Positions 10,334 to 21,205 of a stretch of DNA of 64,000 nucleotides are shown piece after piece. The notes under the pieces are model-generated. The model was not told where the DNA came from and did no database searches. It saw nothing but the letters and a program-made list of their open reading frames with translations. Position 1 is the first letter of the stretch. Each line of letters opens with the position of its first letter. This stretch comes from Brassica napus (Eukaryota > Streptophyta > Magnoliopsida > Brassicales > Brassicaceae), in NCBI RefSeq assembly GCF_020379485.1, contig NC_063446.1, positions 25,074,610-25,138,609 of the forward strand, read 5' to 3'. A program made the position numbers and the translations under genes.

Positions 10334-10681
10334 TTTTAGATCAAAGATAGTTTTACCAGGATATCAATGGTCAATATGTATAATTTTGTTTTTATAACAT
10401 TTTTATAGTGTAGTAATAATCATTGCAAATTTTGGAGACATGTGGCTGTGTCTATGTAAAAAATTTTTTTTTAACAAATTTAGAGTTTAAACTTTTTTTA
10501 AGCCTATTTGTATATAATTTTTTTCAAAAAATTTGAAAGCTTATGACAAATATTTTATTTAGCATGGCCTAGGACCAGCCATGGTAATAATCTATTTATG
10601 TTGTTAACTAAATTTAAAATTAGACAAAAACTATTTTCACAGTCAATAGTTAAATACTAGCCAACAGTTGTAAAATAAATA
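10334..10681. other. Intergenic, upstream remnant of the SPH pseudogene
   Basis: Sequence similar to the 5' flank of the intact SPH gene at 14425-14550, then A+T-rich DNA with no gene. Confidence 0.4.
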
Positions 10682-10697
10682 TGTGTTTCATTGTATC

Positions 10698-12287
10698 TTT
10701 TTTTTTTGTCATCAACAATACAGACTCATATTGACTCTGTGAACCAAACCGGGTGATTTGCATCCATGTGAACGACGAAAGACGGCTGTTTTCTAGCACT
10801 GCGTGCTAGACTATCCGCCTTTGAATTCTGCGTCCGTGGTACATAGATGATTTCTGATCGGGTGAAACTCTCTTTCAGGGTCTTGATATCTTCCAAATAT
10901 GTTGCAAAAGCTGGCCATTCTTCTGGTTCCGAAACCATCTTCACCAATTGAGAACAATCTGTTGCAAACGTAATCTGAAATTGACGTAAGTTCCTCATGC
11001 ATTTCATTGCCCATAAAAGTGCTTCCATCTCCGCATGAAGAGGCGAAAGACTAGCCCTTACATTCCTCACCCCCAGTAATCCATCGATACCTTCCAAAGT
11101 ACTAAGCCAACCTTGTCCTGAAAACCTAGCACCCTCCTTCCACGAGCCATCCGTAAAACACCATCTTCCTGAGATCGACGACAATACCGTGTCTATTCTT
11201 GGTGTTGGCGTCCTCTGGTCATTTACTACTTGTGCCTCAGCCCATAATGTTGATTCTGTTTTCGCCAATTTAATCGTATCCATAGGATCTATATCCAAGT
11301 TGCTGAAAACTTTATTATTCCTACCTTTCCAGATATACCATAGAATCCATGCAAACTGGTGATCCTCCATCTGCGGAAAAACTCTCCAGAATAGATGATC
11401 CATATTTGTGAATAGGGAACTTGTTGGAAAATAGACTGGGTTTGATGGTATCTTCGAAAGAGCCCAAACCTGGAGAGCTGGAGGACATTCAAAAAATACA
11501 TGATTTATCGATTCCTCAGGAGCTCCACATCGGGTACAACAAATATCCCCTTGAATCCCCCTTGCCTGTAAATTCTTACGAACTGTTATGCATCCTGTCA
11601 CTAATTTCCATAGAAAATGTTTTATCTTTGGTGGGCACCGTATTTTCCAGCAGTAAGCCTTCAAAACATCAACTGTGGGACCAATCAGCAATGGTGGTCT
11701 TCCTTTGTCTAGATAAATCCGTTCTACCTGATATCCTGATTTGACCGTATATTTTCCATTTTTTGTAAAGTGCCATCCATCTCTATCCACCATCTGATTC
11801 CTACTTAGTGGAATACTTTCTATAAGTTTCGCATTCTGAGGATCCACCAAAGCCCGAATTACCTCTAAATTCCAAGTACGCGAGGTAGAGTCAATGAGGG
11901 ACTCTACTGTAAGATGAGGGTATAGATTGTGTTGATTTTTATTAGCTGGTCTCGGGCGAGTGGTTGGGAGCCAAGGGTCATTCCATACTGATATAGAAGA
12001 TCCTGATCCCACGCTTTTGATTAGTCATTTGCTAACCAGAGATCTAGCAGAAACAATACTCCGCCAGCCATATGACGGAGAATATGAGCGAATCGGTTCT
12101 AAAGGTGAAGCATTCCTATAATACCGACCTTTGAAGACTCGAGAAAATAAAGTATTTGGCTTCTCTATCAGACGCCATAACTGTTTACCAAGCATCGCTG
12201 TGTTGAAATCAGTGATATCTTTAAAACCTAAGCCACCTTCCTCCTTCTCTACACATACCTTGTCCATGATTTCTAGTGCATCCCTCT
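10698..12287 (-). mobile_element. 5'-truncated LINE (non-LTR retrotransposon)
   Basis: A 1,590-bp minus-strand insertion. It has an A-tail at its 3' end (T9 on the plus strand from 10698) and a perfect 16-bp target duplication, TGTGTTTCATTGTATC, at 10682-10697 and 12288-12303. Only the C-terminal third of ORF2 is present, starting inside the region that normally follows the reverse transcriptase. This is the usual product of aborted target-primed reverse transcription. Confidence 0.92.
10726..12287 (-). pseudogene. LINE ORF2 C-terminus: zf-RVT and RNase H
   Basis: About 520 residues remain. In order: the post-RT block EEGGLGFKDI, VWNDPWLP, the zf-RVT zinc module (WKIRCPPKIKHFLWK; CCTRCGAPEE ... 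H ... C), and an RNase H domain with FTDGSWKEG, HAEMEALLWA, TDCSQLV and RTQNSKADSLARSA, which supply the acidic catalytic residues. A single in-frame TGA at about 12025-12027 interrupts the frame just before the GSGSSISVWND block; both sides are in the same frame, so it is a nonsense change and not a frameshift. The reverse transcriptase and endonuclease are absent, so the copy is dead. Confidence 0.9.
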
Positions 12288-12375
12288 TGTGTTTCATTGT
12301 ATCAATTATCTAAAAAGGCTATTAATATATAATTGAATTTAACACATGTTTATTGTGTTATTTGAAATCCGAATA

Positions 12376-13790
12376 TCTATACTATTATTTATGAAGTGAT
12401 TTTGCTGATTTGTCATGATTTTAGATAATTTTGTTTATTTGTCATATTTTTATTAGTTTTTAGATTAAATCATCAATTTATTAATTTAGATAATATAAAT
12501 ATTTCGAACTTTCTAATTAATTTATTAATTTAAACAATATAAATATTTCGAAATTTCTAATTCGAATTATGATTATAATTATTTTAACTTTCACAAGATT
12601 CTTATTAGTTTTAGCTTAAATCATTAATTTATTATTTTGAATAATATAACTATTTCAAACTTTCTAATTGAAATATTTCGAAATTTCTAATTATAATTAT
12701 GATTATAATTATTTTAAATTTCACAAGATTCTTATTAGTTTTATCTTAAATCATTAATTTATTATTTTAAATAATATAATTATTTCAAACTTTGTAATTG
12801 AAATTACAATAATAATTATTTTAAAAAAGTTAGGACCAATTCTTATTTTCATATGATGTAAAATGTTTTAAACTCTATAGTTTAATTTTTCTCATTCATT
12901 CCAAGTTGTCTCAATTATAGTTTTTGACATCTATATTTATGTACTTTTGATATTTGTTTTTTTTAGTTGGAGTTCTATATTTTTCTTCTTTCTTTGAGTT
13001 TGAAAGACAATGAGCAAATCGGTTTTGTTACATGAAATTTAGGATTATGAATTATGTATTTTGAATTACTTCGGTAGTTATTTCACGTGTATGTTTTATT
13101 ACTGTTTAATCTATAAGAAAAATATACTTTGATATTAATTTTACAGAGTTACCTATGTAATCATGTTATGAACATGTGTTTAATGGTTTTTCTAAACGGC
13201 TAAAGTAGATATATTTTTAATGAATTATTAGATTTATCATTATATAATTAACCATGAATTAACTTTAATAATAATACTATCATTATCTATTTTTTCTTTT
13301 ATTAAAAGTAAACTTATGAAATATTAAGATAAGTCAATGTATATATTGATCAAGTAAACCAATGAAATATTGTCATTATCTCAATTCGTTTTTTTTTTAA
13401 GTTTTCTTCTAAGTTATCATCGAACTTTAGTTTTTATTTATTTTGTTCTCACTTGAATTTTGTTTATTTAGTGTTTTTTGGTAATTTAATACATGTTTAT
13501 GGTTCAAAAATACAAAGTAGATTAAGAGAGACCAAAAGTTAGTATTCTTACATTACTTTATTGTGTGGAATATTTGATATATAATTATGCTCTTATTGTC
13601 TCAAATTTTATAGTTTTCCTTTGTGTTAAGGAGACGTAGACAGAAATAAAAATCAAAGAAAAGTAAAATGATTAAGAATATAAAAAATAAGTTATCATGA
13701 TGTTTGAATCATAATAAATATATTTATAACTATTAGTAAAACGATTATGTCCGCGAATACCCAGTTGTATATTATGTACGCATCTAAAAA
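12376..13790 (+). mobile_element. Helitron remnant with clear 5' end
   Basis: A|TCTATACTATTATTTATGAAG at 12376 matches the Brassicaceae Helitron 5' terminus, including the TTTGCTGATTTGTCAT stretch that follows. The body contains two or three diverged repeats of about 130 bp (AATATAAATATTTCGAA and AAGATTCTTATTAG units, 12430-12800). The expected 3' hairpin plus CTAG is not intact; GTCCGCGAATACCC near 13750 may be its truncated remains, so the right limit is approximate. Noncoding. Confidence 0.55.
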
Positions 13791-14013
13791 GTACTAGCAA
13801 TTTATATGCGTTGAACAACATACTAAATATTTAAAAAGTATTATATTCTTATACAGTACAAGTGCATTTATAAATAAATAAGATATGGTAGTTAAATTAA
13901 ACGATAAAATTTTATAAGGAAATACATTATCTTTTCGAAAATTAAAATTATATAATATAGATTGCACATAACTTAATAAAATATTGCATTACATGTAACC
14001 CACATAGTAAAAA

Positions 14014-14424
14014 TTATTTACTAACATTCCAATGATATCTAAATCTCCATGTTTCATTACGACGCGTTTTAAAATAAATTCCATCTTTTTCGGCCAGCCA
14101 TGAACGTAATATGCCACATCTTCGAAAAGCTGCTTGCCGATATACACGAACATCAAGGTTATATTTATCATACCTTAAAAGACAATTTATTTCTTGTCTT
14201 TCAAAATTTATTGGAGATCTCTCCTTCTTCTTATTGAAATAAGAGTCCTTAAATTTTAACTGCTGGTTTCCTACATCACATTTTGGGTTCTTGCAACGGC
14301 AATGAAAATGGAGAATAATATCAGGACCGAGTTGATTATGAATTTCTACACTATTCGGTGAGCAAGCTGTACCAAATCTGTAATAGGTAGCCAAAATTAG
14401 CACAAAACATATTAGAAGATTCAT
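14014..14424 (-). CDS. S1/SPH-family small secreted protein
   Basis: An intact single-exon gene of 136 aa. An N-terminal signal peptide (MNLLICFVLILATYYRFGTA, about residues 1-20) is followed by the S1 pattern: VEIHNQLGPDIILHFHC, CDVGNQQLKF, a central INFERQEINCLLRYD block, LDVRVYRQ, and the C-terminal WLAEKDGIYFK motif typical of the family, where W-x-x-x-x-D-G is strongly conserved. It is predicted to be secreted; function unknown. A TATA-like element lies about 70 nt upstream at plus 14489-14497. It is the best-preserved member of the local SPH cluster and the reference against which the two pseudogenes can be read. Confidence 0.87.
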   Translation of the reverse strand: MNLLICFVLILATYYRFGTACSPNSVEIHNQLGPDIILHFHCRCKNPKCDVGNQQLKFKDSYFNKKKERSPINFERQEINCLLRYDKYNLDVRVYRQAAFRRCGILRSWLAEKDGIYFKTRRNETWRFRYHWNVSK

Positions 14425-14488
14425 TTTTATATCAAAGGTAGTCTGATCAGGGTATTAATGTTCAATATGCATTATTTGTTTTCACAAC

Positions 14489-14497
14489 ATTTATATA
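14489..14497 (-). promoter_or_regulatory. TATA-like box of the minus-strand SPH gene
   Basis: TATATAAAT on the minus strand, 65-73 nt before the ATG at 14424. Confidence 0.5.
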
Positions 14498-16790
14498 ATG
14501 TAGTAATAATCTATTTATGATGTTAGCTAAATTTAAAATTAGACAAGAACTATTTTAACCATTAGTCAAAAGAAACTTATGGCTAAAATATAACAACCAA
14601 TAAAAAACAAAACAAATGAATTAATATTTGTGAGTAATAACCCGCCATTAAATGAAAAAATAGAAACATGTAAGATGAGCAAAAAAAATTAAGAATTTAT
14701 TATTTTAAATATTTAAATATTTGAAGAGATATTTGTATAGAAAATAGTCAATAAACAAAAAATTTGCAGGATAGAAAAATGATATGGGGTCCAGCAATAA
14801 TAGGTGTAAAAATACGTTAATAACCCTATTTCTCTCTCTCTCGATATTGTTATAGTTAGCCGATAATATATACTAATTAATTATATAATTTGTGAAATAA
14901 TATTAGGTGTTAGGAAGATAGAATCATACATACAAGACTTTTATAGGCGTGCAATAAATTGAAGAAGCCACACTAAGCTTATCATGGCTTTATTATTGGA
15001 TGTAAAAATATGCATATACAAACTTAGAAAACATTGTTATATGTTACTAGATGTGTTAACATGCTAAAAATATCACAAAACAGGAAAATAGAGCGACAAT
15101 ATTATTCAAAGATACATAAACAGATAAATGATTATATGCTATTAAAATTGTTAGCAATCTAACATTTGATTTTTAGGCTATTAAATATGTTAACAGTCTA
15201 ACAGTAAATCATAGCTATGTTAATAGCATTTGCTCGTAAAGAATCACCAAGACTAAGCACTACTTTCGCGTCCTGCCACAGCTCCTATCTACTGTCCGAA
15301 GAAGCTCACATACACTGCTCCTCTGATTCCCGTATACATATAATTTGTGGTGGTGCTTTTGTGGAGGTTTGCGACTGTTCAGTTCATTTGTGGTTCCAAA
15401 AAATGATATCCAGCAGCCATCATCATCACGTACTCATCAAACAAAATCAATAGCATCAATTAGTGACATGATCTACTCATCAAACACAACAATAGCATCA
15501 ATTAAAGCTTAGCTTGTTGCTCAAAGATCATGACGAATCTTACTAAATAATAAATATGCACAAATAAACTCAAAGACTGCATTTTCCATAAAAAAGTCAT
15601 AAGAATATATAGAGGAAAAATATGAGCTGGTATGGATATTGAACTCACAATCAATTGAATCATAATGAGCATAAATACAAAACTTTTTTAATGTAAATAT
15701 GAAATTTTAACTCTCTAAAGTAAGCCTTTTGAATCTAACAAGAATCAGAGAATAAAACCCAGAAAAAAGAAAATCTTTACAAACACTTACAATCGTATAG
15801 GAGACAATCGAATACGGTGAGAGTCCGGCGAGTATGAGATTGTTTTGGAGCAATGATTCCGATCGATTTTAATAGATGATTGCGATTGATGGAAGCTGGT
15901 ATCATCGCTAAGGTATCGTGGGAGAACTCAGAAAGAGTGAGAGAGATGTAAGATTCTATGTGGACATTGGTTCTAACGGATAAATCAAAGAGATTGAGAG
16001 AGAGGATAAACGAAACTGTGGAGAAAACAAAGACTCTGGGAGAGATGAGAAAGATAATTCTGAAACCCCGTGTTATAGATTGTAATGATGACCGAAGTCT
16101 CTCTCACTTCATGTATAAATGAAATATAGACTTTCCAAAATGTATTAGATATTAGGCTACGATGTAGGAGAATAGGGGCAGTATGAACATTAAAAAAACA
16201 CGTCATACGGAAAGACGAAAATCCATTCATGCAAATATACGAGTTATGTTTGTATACCCAGTGCAATTTCTCATATTTGAATCACTTAAACGGTGAATTT
16301 AAAGAATTCACAAGACATTATTAAAACTAGGAAAACATAATTAATATTGAAAGAGAAATTTTTTTTTTTGGGAACAAATTGTGTGTTTATATCAGATTTA
16401 TTCAAATACTGTTAATCAAAATGAATAAATTATAGTAACAAAGAATGTTGGTGTTCATTTAAATTATATGGAAGACCATTTAATTTGAATTTTATCATAA
16501 TTAAAGACTATTACATTTGAAGATAGTATAATTAAATTTGTAGTCAGCTATATAAAAATATAAATATACTGAGCTATATAATTAAGATAGAAATACATAA
16601 CACAGAAATTTATATTACATAATCTTTTATGCCAAGGTATATAATTTGAGTTCTAAATTATAAATAGAACAATATCAAATAGAATAGAATGGAGTAAAGT
16701 TATCTAAAGCATGACTTGATATTTATGCTAATTCATAGTTAACATCAAACAAGTTGAATATAACGACCAAATAACGTACACAAGTTTTCT
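14498..16790. other. Intergenic DNA without a recognised gene
   Basis: A+T-rich with scattered short open frames. 15428-15510 has an imperfect tandem duplication around CTCATCAAACA...CAATAGCATCAATTA. Between 15780 and 16110 the GC content rises and GA-rich stretches occur, but I see no splice-consistent protein. Confidence 0.4.
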
Positions 16791-16796
16791 TTTAGT

Positions 16797-17163
16797 GGTG
16801 ACTCTGAATGGAGAGGCATCGATAGGAAGGCCTTCATCTTCCGGAGCCAGGGCCTCCTGAGTATAGTGTTGAAGGGTGTGTGTTGGTCTATCACTGCGAA
16901 CTCGATCAAGTGCTAGACGTTGCTAATATTGACAATTAGTGGGATTGAACCAATTAAATGGATCATAGCTCCACCAAAGCTGGAAAATGGTGTCACTCCT
17001 GGTGTTATCGTGGAGTCAGTGTATCCCATGGTCATCAACATTTCGTAAGAAAAGACGTCAATGAAAATCCCGTTATGGACGAGTATCTTTGACAGGTGAG
17101 CCATGCCAACTTCGAGTTGGATGATGTGTTCATCGTCATGTAGTTTATTAAGCTTCAGTTTCG
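16797..17163 (-). pseudogene. Ty3/Gypsy protease-region relic
   Basis: The minus strand reads DDEHIIQLEVGM, then ILVHNGIFIDVFSYEMLMTMG, ITPGVTPFSSFGGA, IPLIVNI, a TAG stop, HLIEFAVIDQ, FNTILRRPWL and FLSMPLH. This matches the retropepsin region of plant Gypsy gag-pol, which has the pattern ILVDTGSSVD...GF.G...P.....FNAILGRPWL. The catalytic DTG is replaced by HNG and there is an in-frame stop, so it is an inactive fragment. No LTRs were found around it. Confidence 0.75.
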
Positions 17164-18910
17164 TGCTCGCGGAAAACGATCTTGTTCTACGAAGAGGTCG
17201 TTTTCTTTGGTCTCACTGATCCTACAATCGGCTTCTTGTGATTCCTGCCTGGATCGTCAGGATCGTATCGTCTTGACGTTCCATGTACGAAATCTGGTTG
17301 CCTATCTAATGATTGAAACCATATTCTCTGGGCAGTTTCTCCGCCAGCCTTCCAAATGCAGTTCGCCTGTCTATGTTCTTTTTATGGCTGGTTTGACAGA
17401 TTTTCGAGTGTTGTGTATAACGTTTCCATTTTCATGCTTATGAATTTTAGATTGAATGAATGATAGTTTTCGTTTATCTTCTCCACCGTTAGTGTCATAA
17501 TATGGATAGTAAAACCACACTAGGTATTTGGTACTGGTTGTATGTTAAAGATTAGGGAAGAAAAACTATACGTGACAATGATATCTTCAGAACACAATGA
17601 TGTTATCATACTGAAGTTGAAGAAAATATACTTCGAAATATGGATGTTTAACACAAATGAGTTTTACAAGATATGATTGAAAAAATATAAACTAAGCTAG
17701 AAGCTATGAGTTAAAGATATAGGAAGATCCACGTCGATGTGGATGGTGATAATGTCTAGGTCTTAGAATGTCCCCATCGCCCTTTTCTCTTTATCCTTTT
17801 ATAGCTGGTTCGCTACTAACTTCTTCTAATATTCTCTCTCGTACTTTATTGGTAAACAGGGACGATCTCGTGGTTTCCTTTCACTCGGACAAGACAGGGA
17901 TAATTTATATCTTATAAATATTTTATCGTAGTAGTATTTGAATTGATAATATATATATTTATAAATATTGTAAAATTAGTAAGTCTGCACATGGAGAAGA
18001 AACAACTAATATTTTATATATGACAAAGTTTTCATTATAATAAAATTATCTTTTATTGCGTAAAATAAACTTGAAATCTTCGTGTATACATAAAACTATA
18101 TACATAATATATATATATATATGGATTTATCTTTCTTTTAAAAAAAAAGGGTTATGATGTAAAATATTTTTTTTTTGATAAAACAATATAAACTACTTTT
18201 ATATAGTGATAATTATCAAATCAATAAAATTTGTTTTAAATTTGTGGTTAATTAGATATTAACAAATCTAATTATTCATTAAAGTTAATAAAAATTTATA
18301 ACACAATATAAACTAGTTTTAGATAATGATCATTATCAAATTAATGAAATTCATTTTTAACTTATGGTTAGTTATATATTAACAAATATAATTCTTTATT
18401 AAAGAAAATAAAGACTTTAACTGTCCTAATTTTTAATGTAACAGTCCAAAACAAAATAAAAATCAATTTTTAAATAATATTGTAGACTTAATATTTAATT
18501 TATTATTAAATATTTCAGATGAACGACCGTTCTCAAATTTACTTTACGTAATAAAAGTATTTAAATTGCGATAAAAAAAACTCTGTTATATATAAAAAAG
18601 TTGTTGTTACTTTTAATATTTAAACATAAAAAATAATTTATTCTAATGGTCTTTAAATTGATAATGCATCTATTTATAAATATTTGAAAAACAGTTATGC
18701 CTACAAGTACAGACCAAAAACATGTTTCTGTTTATCTGGTTGACATGGGCTGTTGCTAAACGGGATTTGGGAAGAAAATTTATCAATTGAGATACCGTTT
18801 AGCAACACTAGATTCTTCATACTGAAATCTATCAGTCTTTTTATCTGAAAAATTAAAATGTTACAAGACAAACAAAAGCATAAAGTTAAGCTTCAAGTTC
18901 TCTCGCCTAT
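17164..18910. other. AT-rich intergenic DNA with a 118-bp tandem duplication
   Basis: No gene. Two diverged copies of about 118 bp lie head to tail at about 18182-18300 and 18301-18418 (shared words AATATAAACTA.TTTTA.ATA.TGAT and TATTAACAAAT). They probably belong to an old repeat. Confidence 0.45.
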
Positions 18911-18918
18911 GGTGCTGG

Positions 18919-20635
18919 TCAAAGTAGTTTCACAGGTTCTTCTTTCTTCTCAGTGGCACTACCATTTGCTGCAGAAGCTCTGAGAAGAGGCTCCAAGAGC
19001 TTGCTTGCCACATCAGGAGGCAAAGCGTCTTCACCGGGAAGAACAAGAAGCCCTTTCTCTCCCAAAGAAGAAGGTTCATTGTAGCAAACACTCCACAGTG
19101 CATCCACGAGCTGTCTCTCTTCTTTAACCGTTTCAAGATCCTCGTGCGACATCGAGCTGATTCCTTCAATACGCTCTTCTAGTAGTTGCCTGAGTTCTAC
19201 GCTGCTACATCCCCTTCCATCGTTTTTCTCTCTTGCAAGCTCCAGCAACACGCCAAGAGCAGCTTCTCTCGTCTCAGCATCATCACTAGACGCAAGATGA
19301 ATCAACACTGTAGCAAATCCGAGTCCAGTGGCTACACTGCGGTCTGAAACATCTTCTTGTAAAAGATATTGCAAGAAGTTTAGTGCTTTCCTGTAGAGAG
19401 TTTAGAAAGACCAAAAAACAACAATGAGGTATGAAAATCCACATAGGCTTGTAACGAATCAGAGCTGTGTTTAGTGGCTTTACCTTTGGAACCTCACACT
19501 ATCAGACGCCAAAGCATCTCTTAAGCCAGCATAACCATTGTCAAGCTTGAAAGCAGTGACTCCAGCTTTGTTATGGCGAACCAAAGCTACATAACATAAA
19601 CAACAAGTAGAGTCTTTAGTAGATGTTCATCATCTAAAACTTCAATATAAACTATCAGACCAGGCTTACATGATATTGCGCCGAGAGCTTGAGTTTGAAC
19701 ATGAACATCTGCGTCTGAGGTGAAGTTTGATAGCAGTGACTCCAAACCATTGGCTTCCATAACTAACTCCTGACTTCTAGGATTGTTCTGAACTATCGTC
19801 CTCACGACATCAGCAGCTTTTGCCCGGATATTAGCATGAGAGTTTTTAAGAAACCCGAGAAGAGGAATCAATCCTCCAATAGAATGAAGATCTACACAAC
19901 AGTAAGTAACCAATATTCAAAACTGAGCTAACCAAAACCAAGTTCCAGAGTGAGAAGAGATAGTTTTTTTTTTGGTTTACCATTAGCCATATCGATTGAT
20001 TCAACGTGCTCCTGCAACTCATCGAGCAAATCTACCAGAATATCAAAAAACAAATTAGCACTCCCTCCTCAAAGATTGTATAAGATAAGACAAGAAGAAA
20101 CTATGTGAATAAAGCACCTTCGATATCTTGAGGTGTGACTCCATGATCAACTAAAACATGTTCAGGTGTTTGCATAACGAGTGTAATCTCCTTCATGCGT
20201 TTGACTACATCTACAGTCTGTGATTGCATAGCCTCCATAAACCACTTTCTATCCTCCTCACTGTCTCATCAAAACAACTCAAATCAACACAATACAGAAA
20301 CGAGGAAAGAGATACCCTTTCATCTACATAAGCTGCAGAACTCAAAAATTTCATCTACTCAAACCGATAAATTGAATTGAAGAAAGAAAGAACCAAACTT
20401 TACACAAACCCAGATTTGAATTCACTCACTAGATTTGATCTGCCTCAATTGAAAGCCAAATCACAGCCTTACAAAGTTTCTATATAACTACCCATTCTCG
20501 GACAAACGACGAGACAGAACTTTAAGAAGGTAGAAAGTGAACTCATTACCTCAATTGACGAGTTGGTTGTGTACCGTCTGCGTGAGAGAGACTCCATTTA
20601 AGTAAACCATCCCAATTAGGTCCGTCTTTCGCCAT
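18919..20635 (-). CDS. FES1A: Hsp70 nucleotide exchange factor Fes1A
   Basis: Six exons on the minus strand: 20550-20635, 20118-20260, 19981-20031, 19670-19891, 19484-19586, 18919-19390. All introns are GT-AG and the sum is 1,077 nt, giving 358 aa. The product starts MAKDGPNWDGLLKWSLSHAD, the Fes1 N-terminal module, followed by armadillo-type helical repeats (GGLIPLLGFLKNSHANIRAKA; SQELVMEANGLESLLS; YAGLRDALASDSVRFQRKAL) and a C-terminal PPDVASKL. It is close in length to, and as I recall colinear with, Arabidopsis FES1A. Fes1 proteins bind cytosolic Hsp70, release nucleotide and protect Hsp70 from degradation, supporting heat tolerance. The start ATG is the first in the conserved N-terminus. 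It is divergent from the transporter gene across a 570-bp intergenic region. Confidence 0.95.
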
Positions 20636-21205
20636 CGAAGAAAGCTTTAACCGGAGAAAAAAAACTTGGAACAGAAGAAAGAGAGATCAATTACAAAAGT
20701 TGAAGCCTTTTTGCCTTTGTGTTTTGTAATAACAAAGAGGAAGAGTCGGCGAATCTCTGGTTTGGTTTTATTAATATAAGACCAGAGACTATTCGCAGAG
20801 CTGCTACAACACCTTAAACCTCGTCCACCTCTGAACAGAGAGTAGAGAAGCGACGACGATGACGCGTCTTTAATATTATTGGGCCCAAATTATCCAACAC
20901 TAATGGGCCTTTAAAGGCCCATCACGTTCAGATTACTTCTTCTTTACCGTTGACTTTAAGGCTTTTGACATGTGAACGATAACTTTCCCTCCAATTCAAA
21001 CAACTATTATATATAACAGCACGTTGACTATATTATCTAGGATAAATATGATCGACGTGATAACAAATCAAAACTAGATCTCATTCTTGATTTGTTCCAG
21101 TCTTTCATCTACCTCCTCTGTTCTCTCTTTCTTCATGTTTCCTGTGTTCTACCCTAAAATCTGTTGCTTGCTTGCTTGTCTTAACTCACAACAGAGACAG
21201 AGAAG
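20636..21205. promoter_or_regulatory. Divergent promoter between FES1A and AVT1
   Basis: 570 bp between two start codons facing away from each other. It contains three site II-like TGGGCC elements (TTGGGCCCAA at 20879-20888, and the two arms of a 20-bp perfect palindrome at 20903-20922) and a TATATATAAC tract near 21007 on the transporter side. Site II elements are bound by TCP factors in Arabidopsis. Whether they serve one or both genes here is inference. Confidence 0.6.
20903..20922. promoter_or_regulatory. Palindromic double site II element
   Basis: ATGGGCCTTTAAAGGCCCAT is a perfect 20-bp palindrome made of two inverted site II (TGGGCC/T) cores around TTAA. It lies roughly midway in the divergent promoter. 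Confidence 0.65.

Noticed and set aside
12460..12800. CRISPR-like or satellite array
   Set aside because: The repeats are long, diverged and without regular spacers; this is internal repetition of a plant Helitron remnant.
15217..15453. 78-aa frame as a small Cys/His-rich protein
   Set aside because: No signal peptide, no spaced cysteine pattern and no paralogue in the window; expected by chance in this length.
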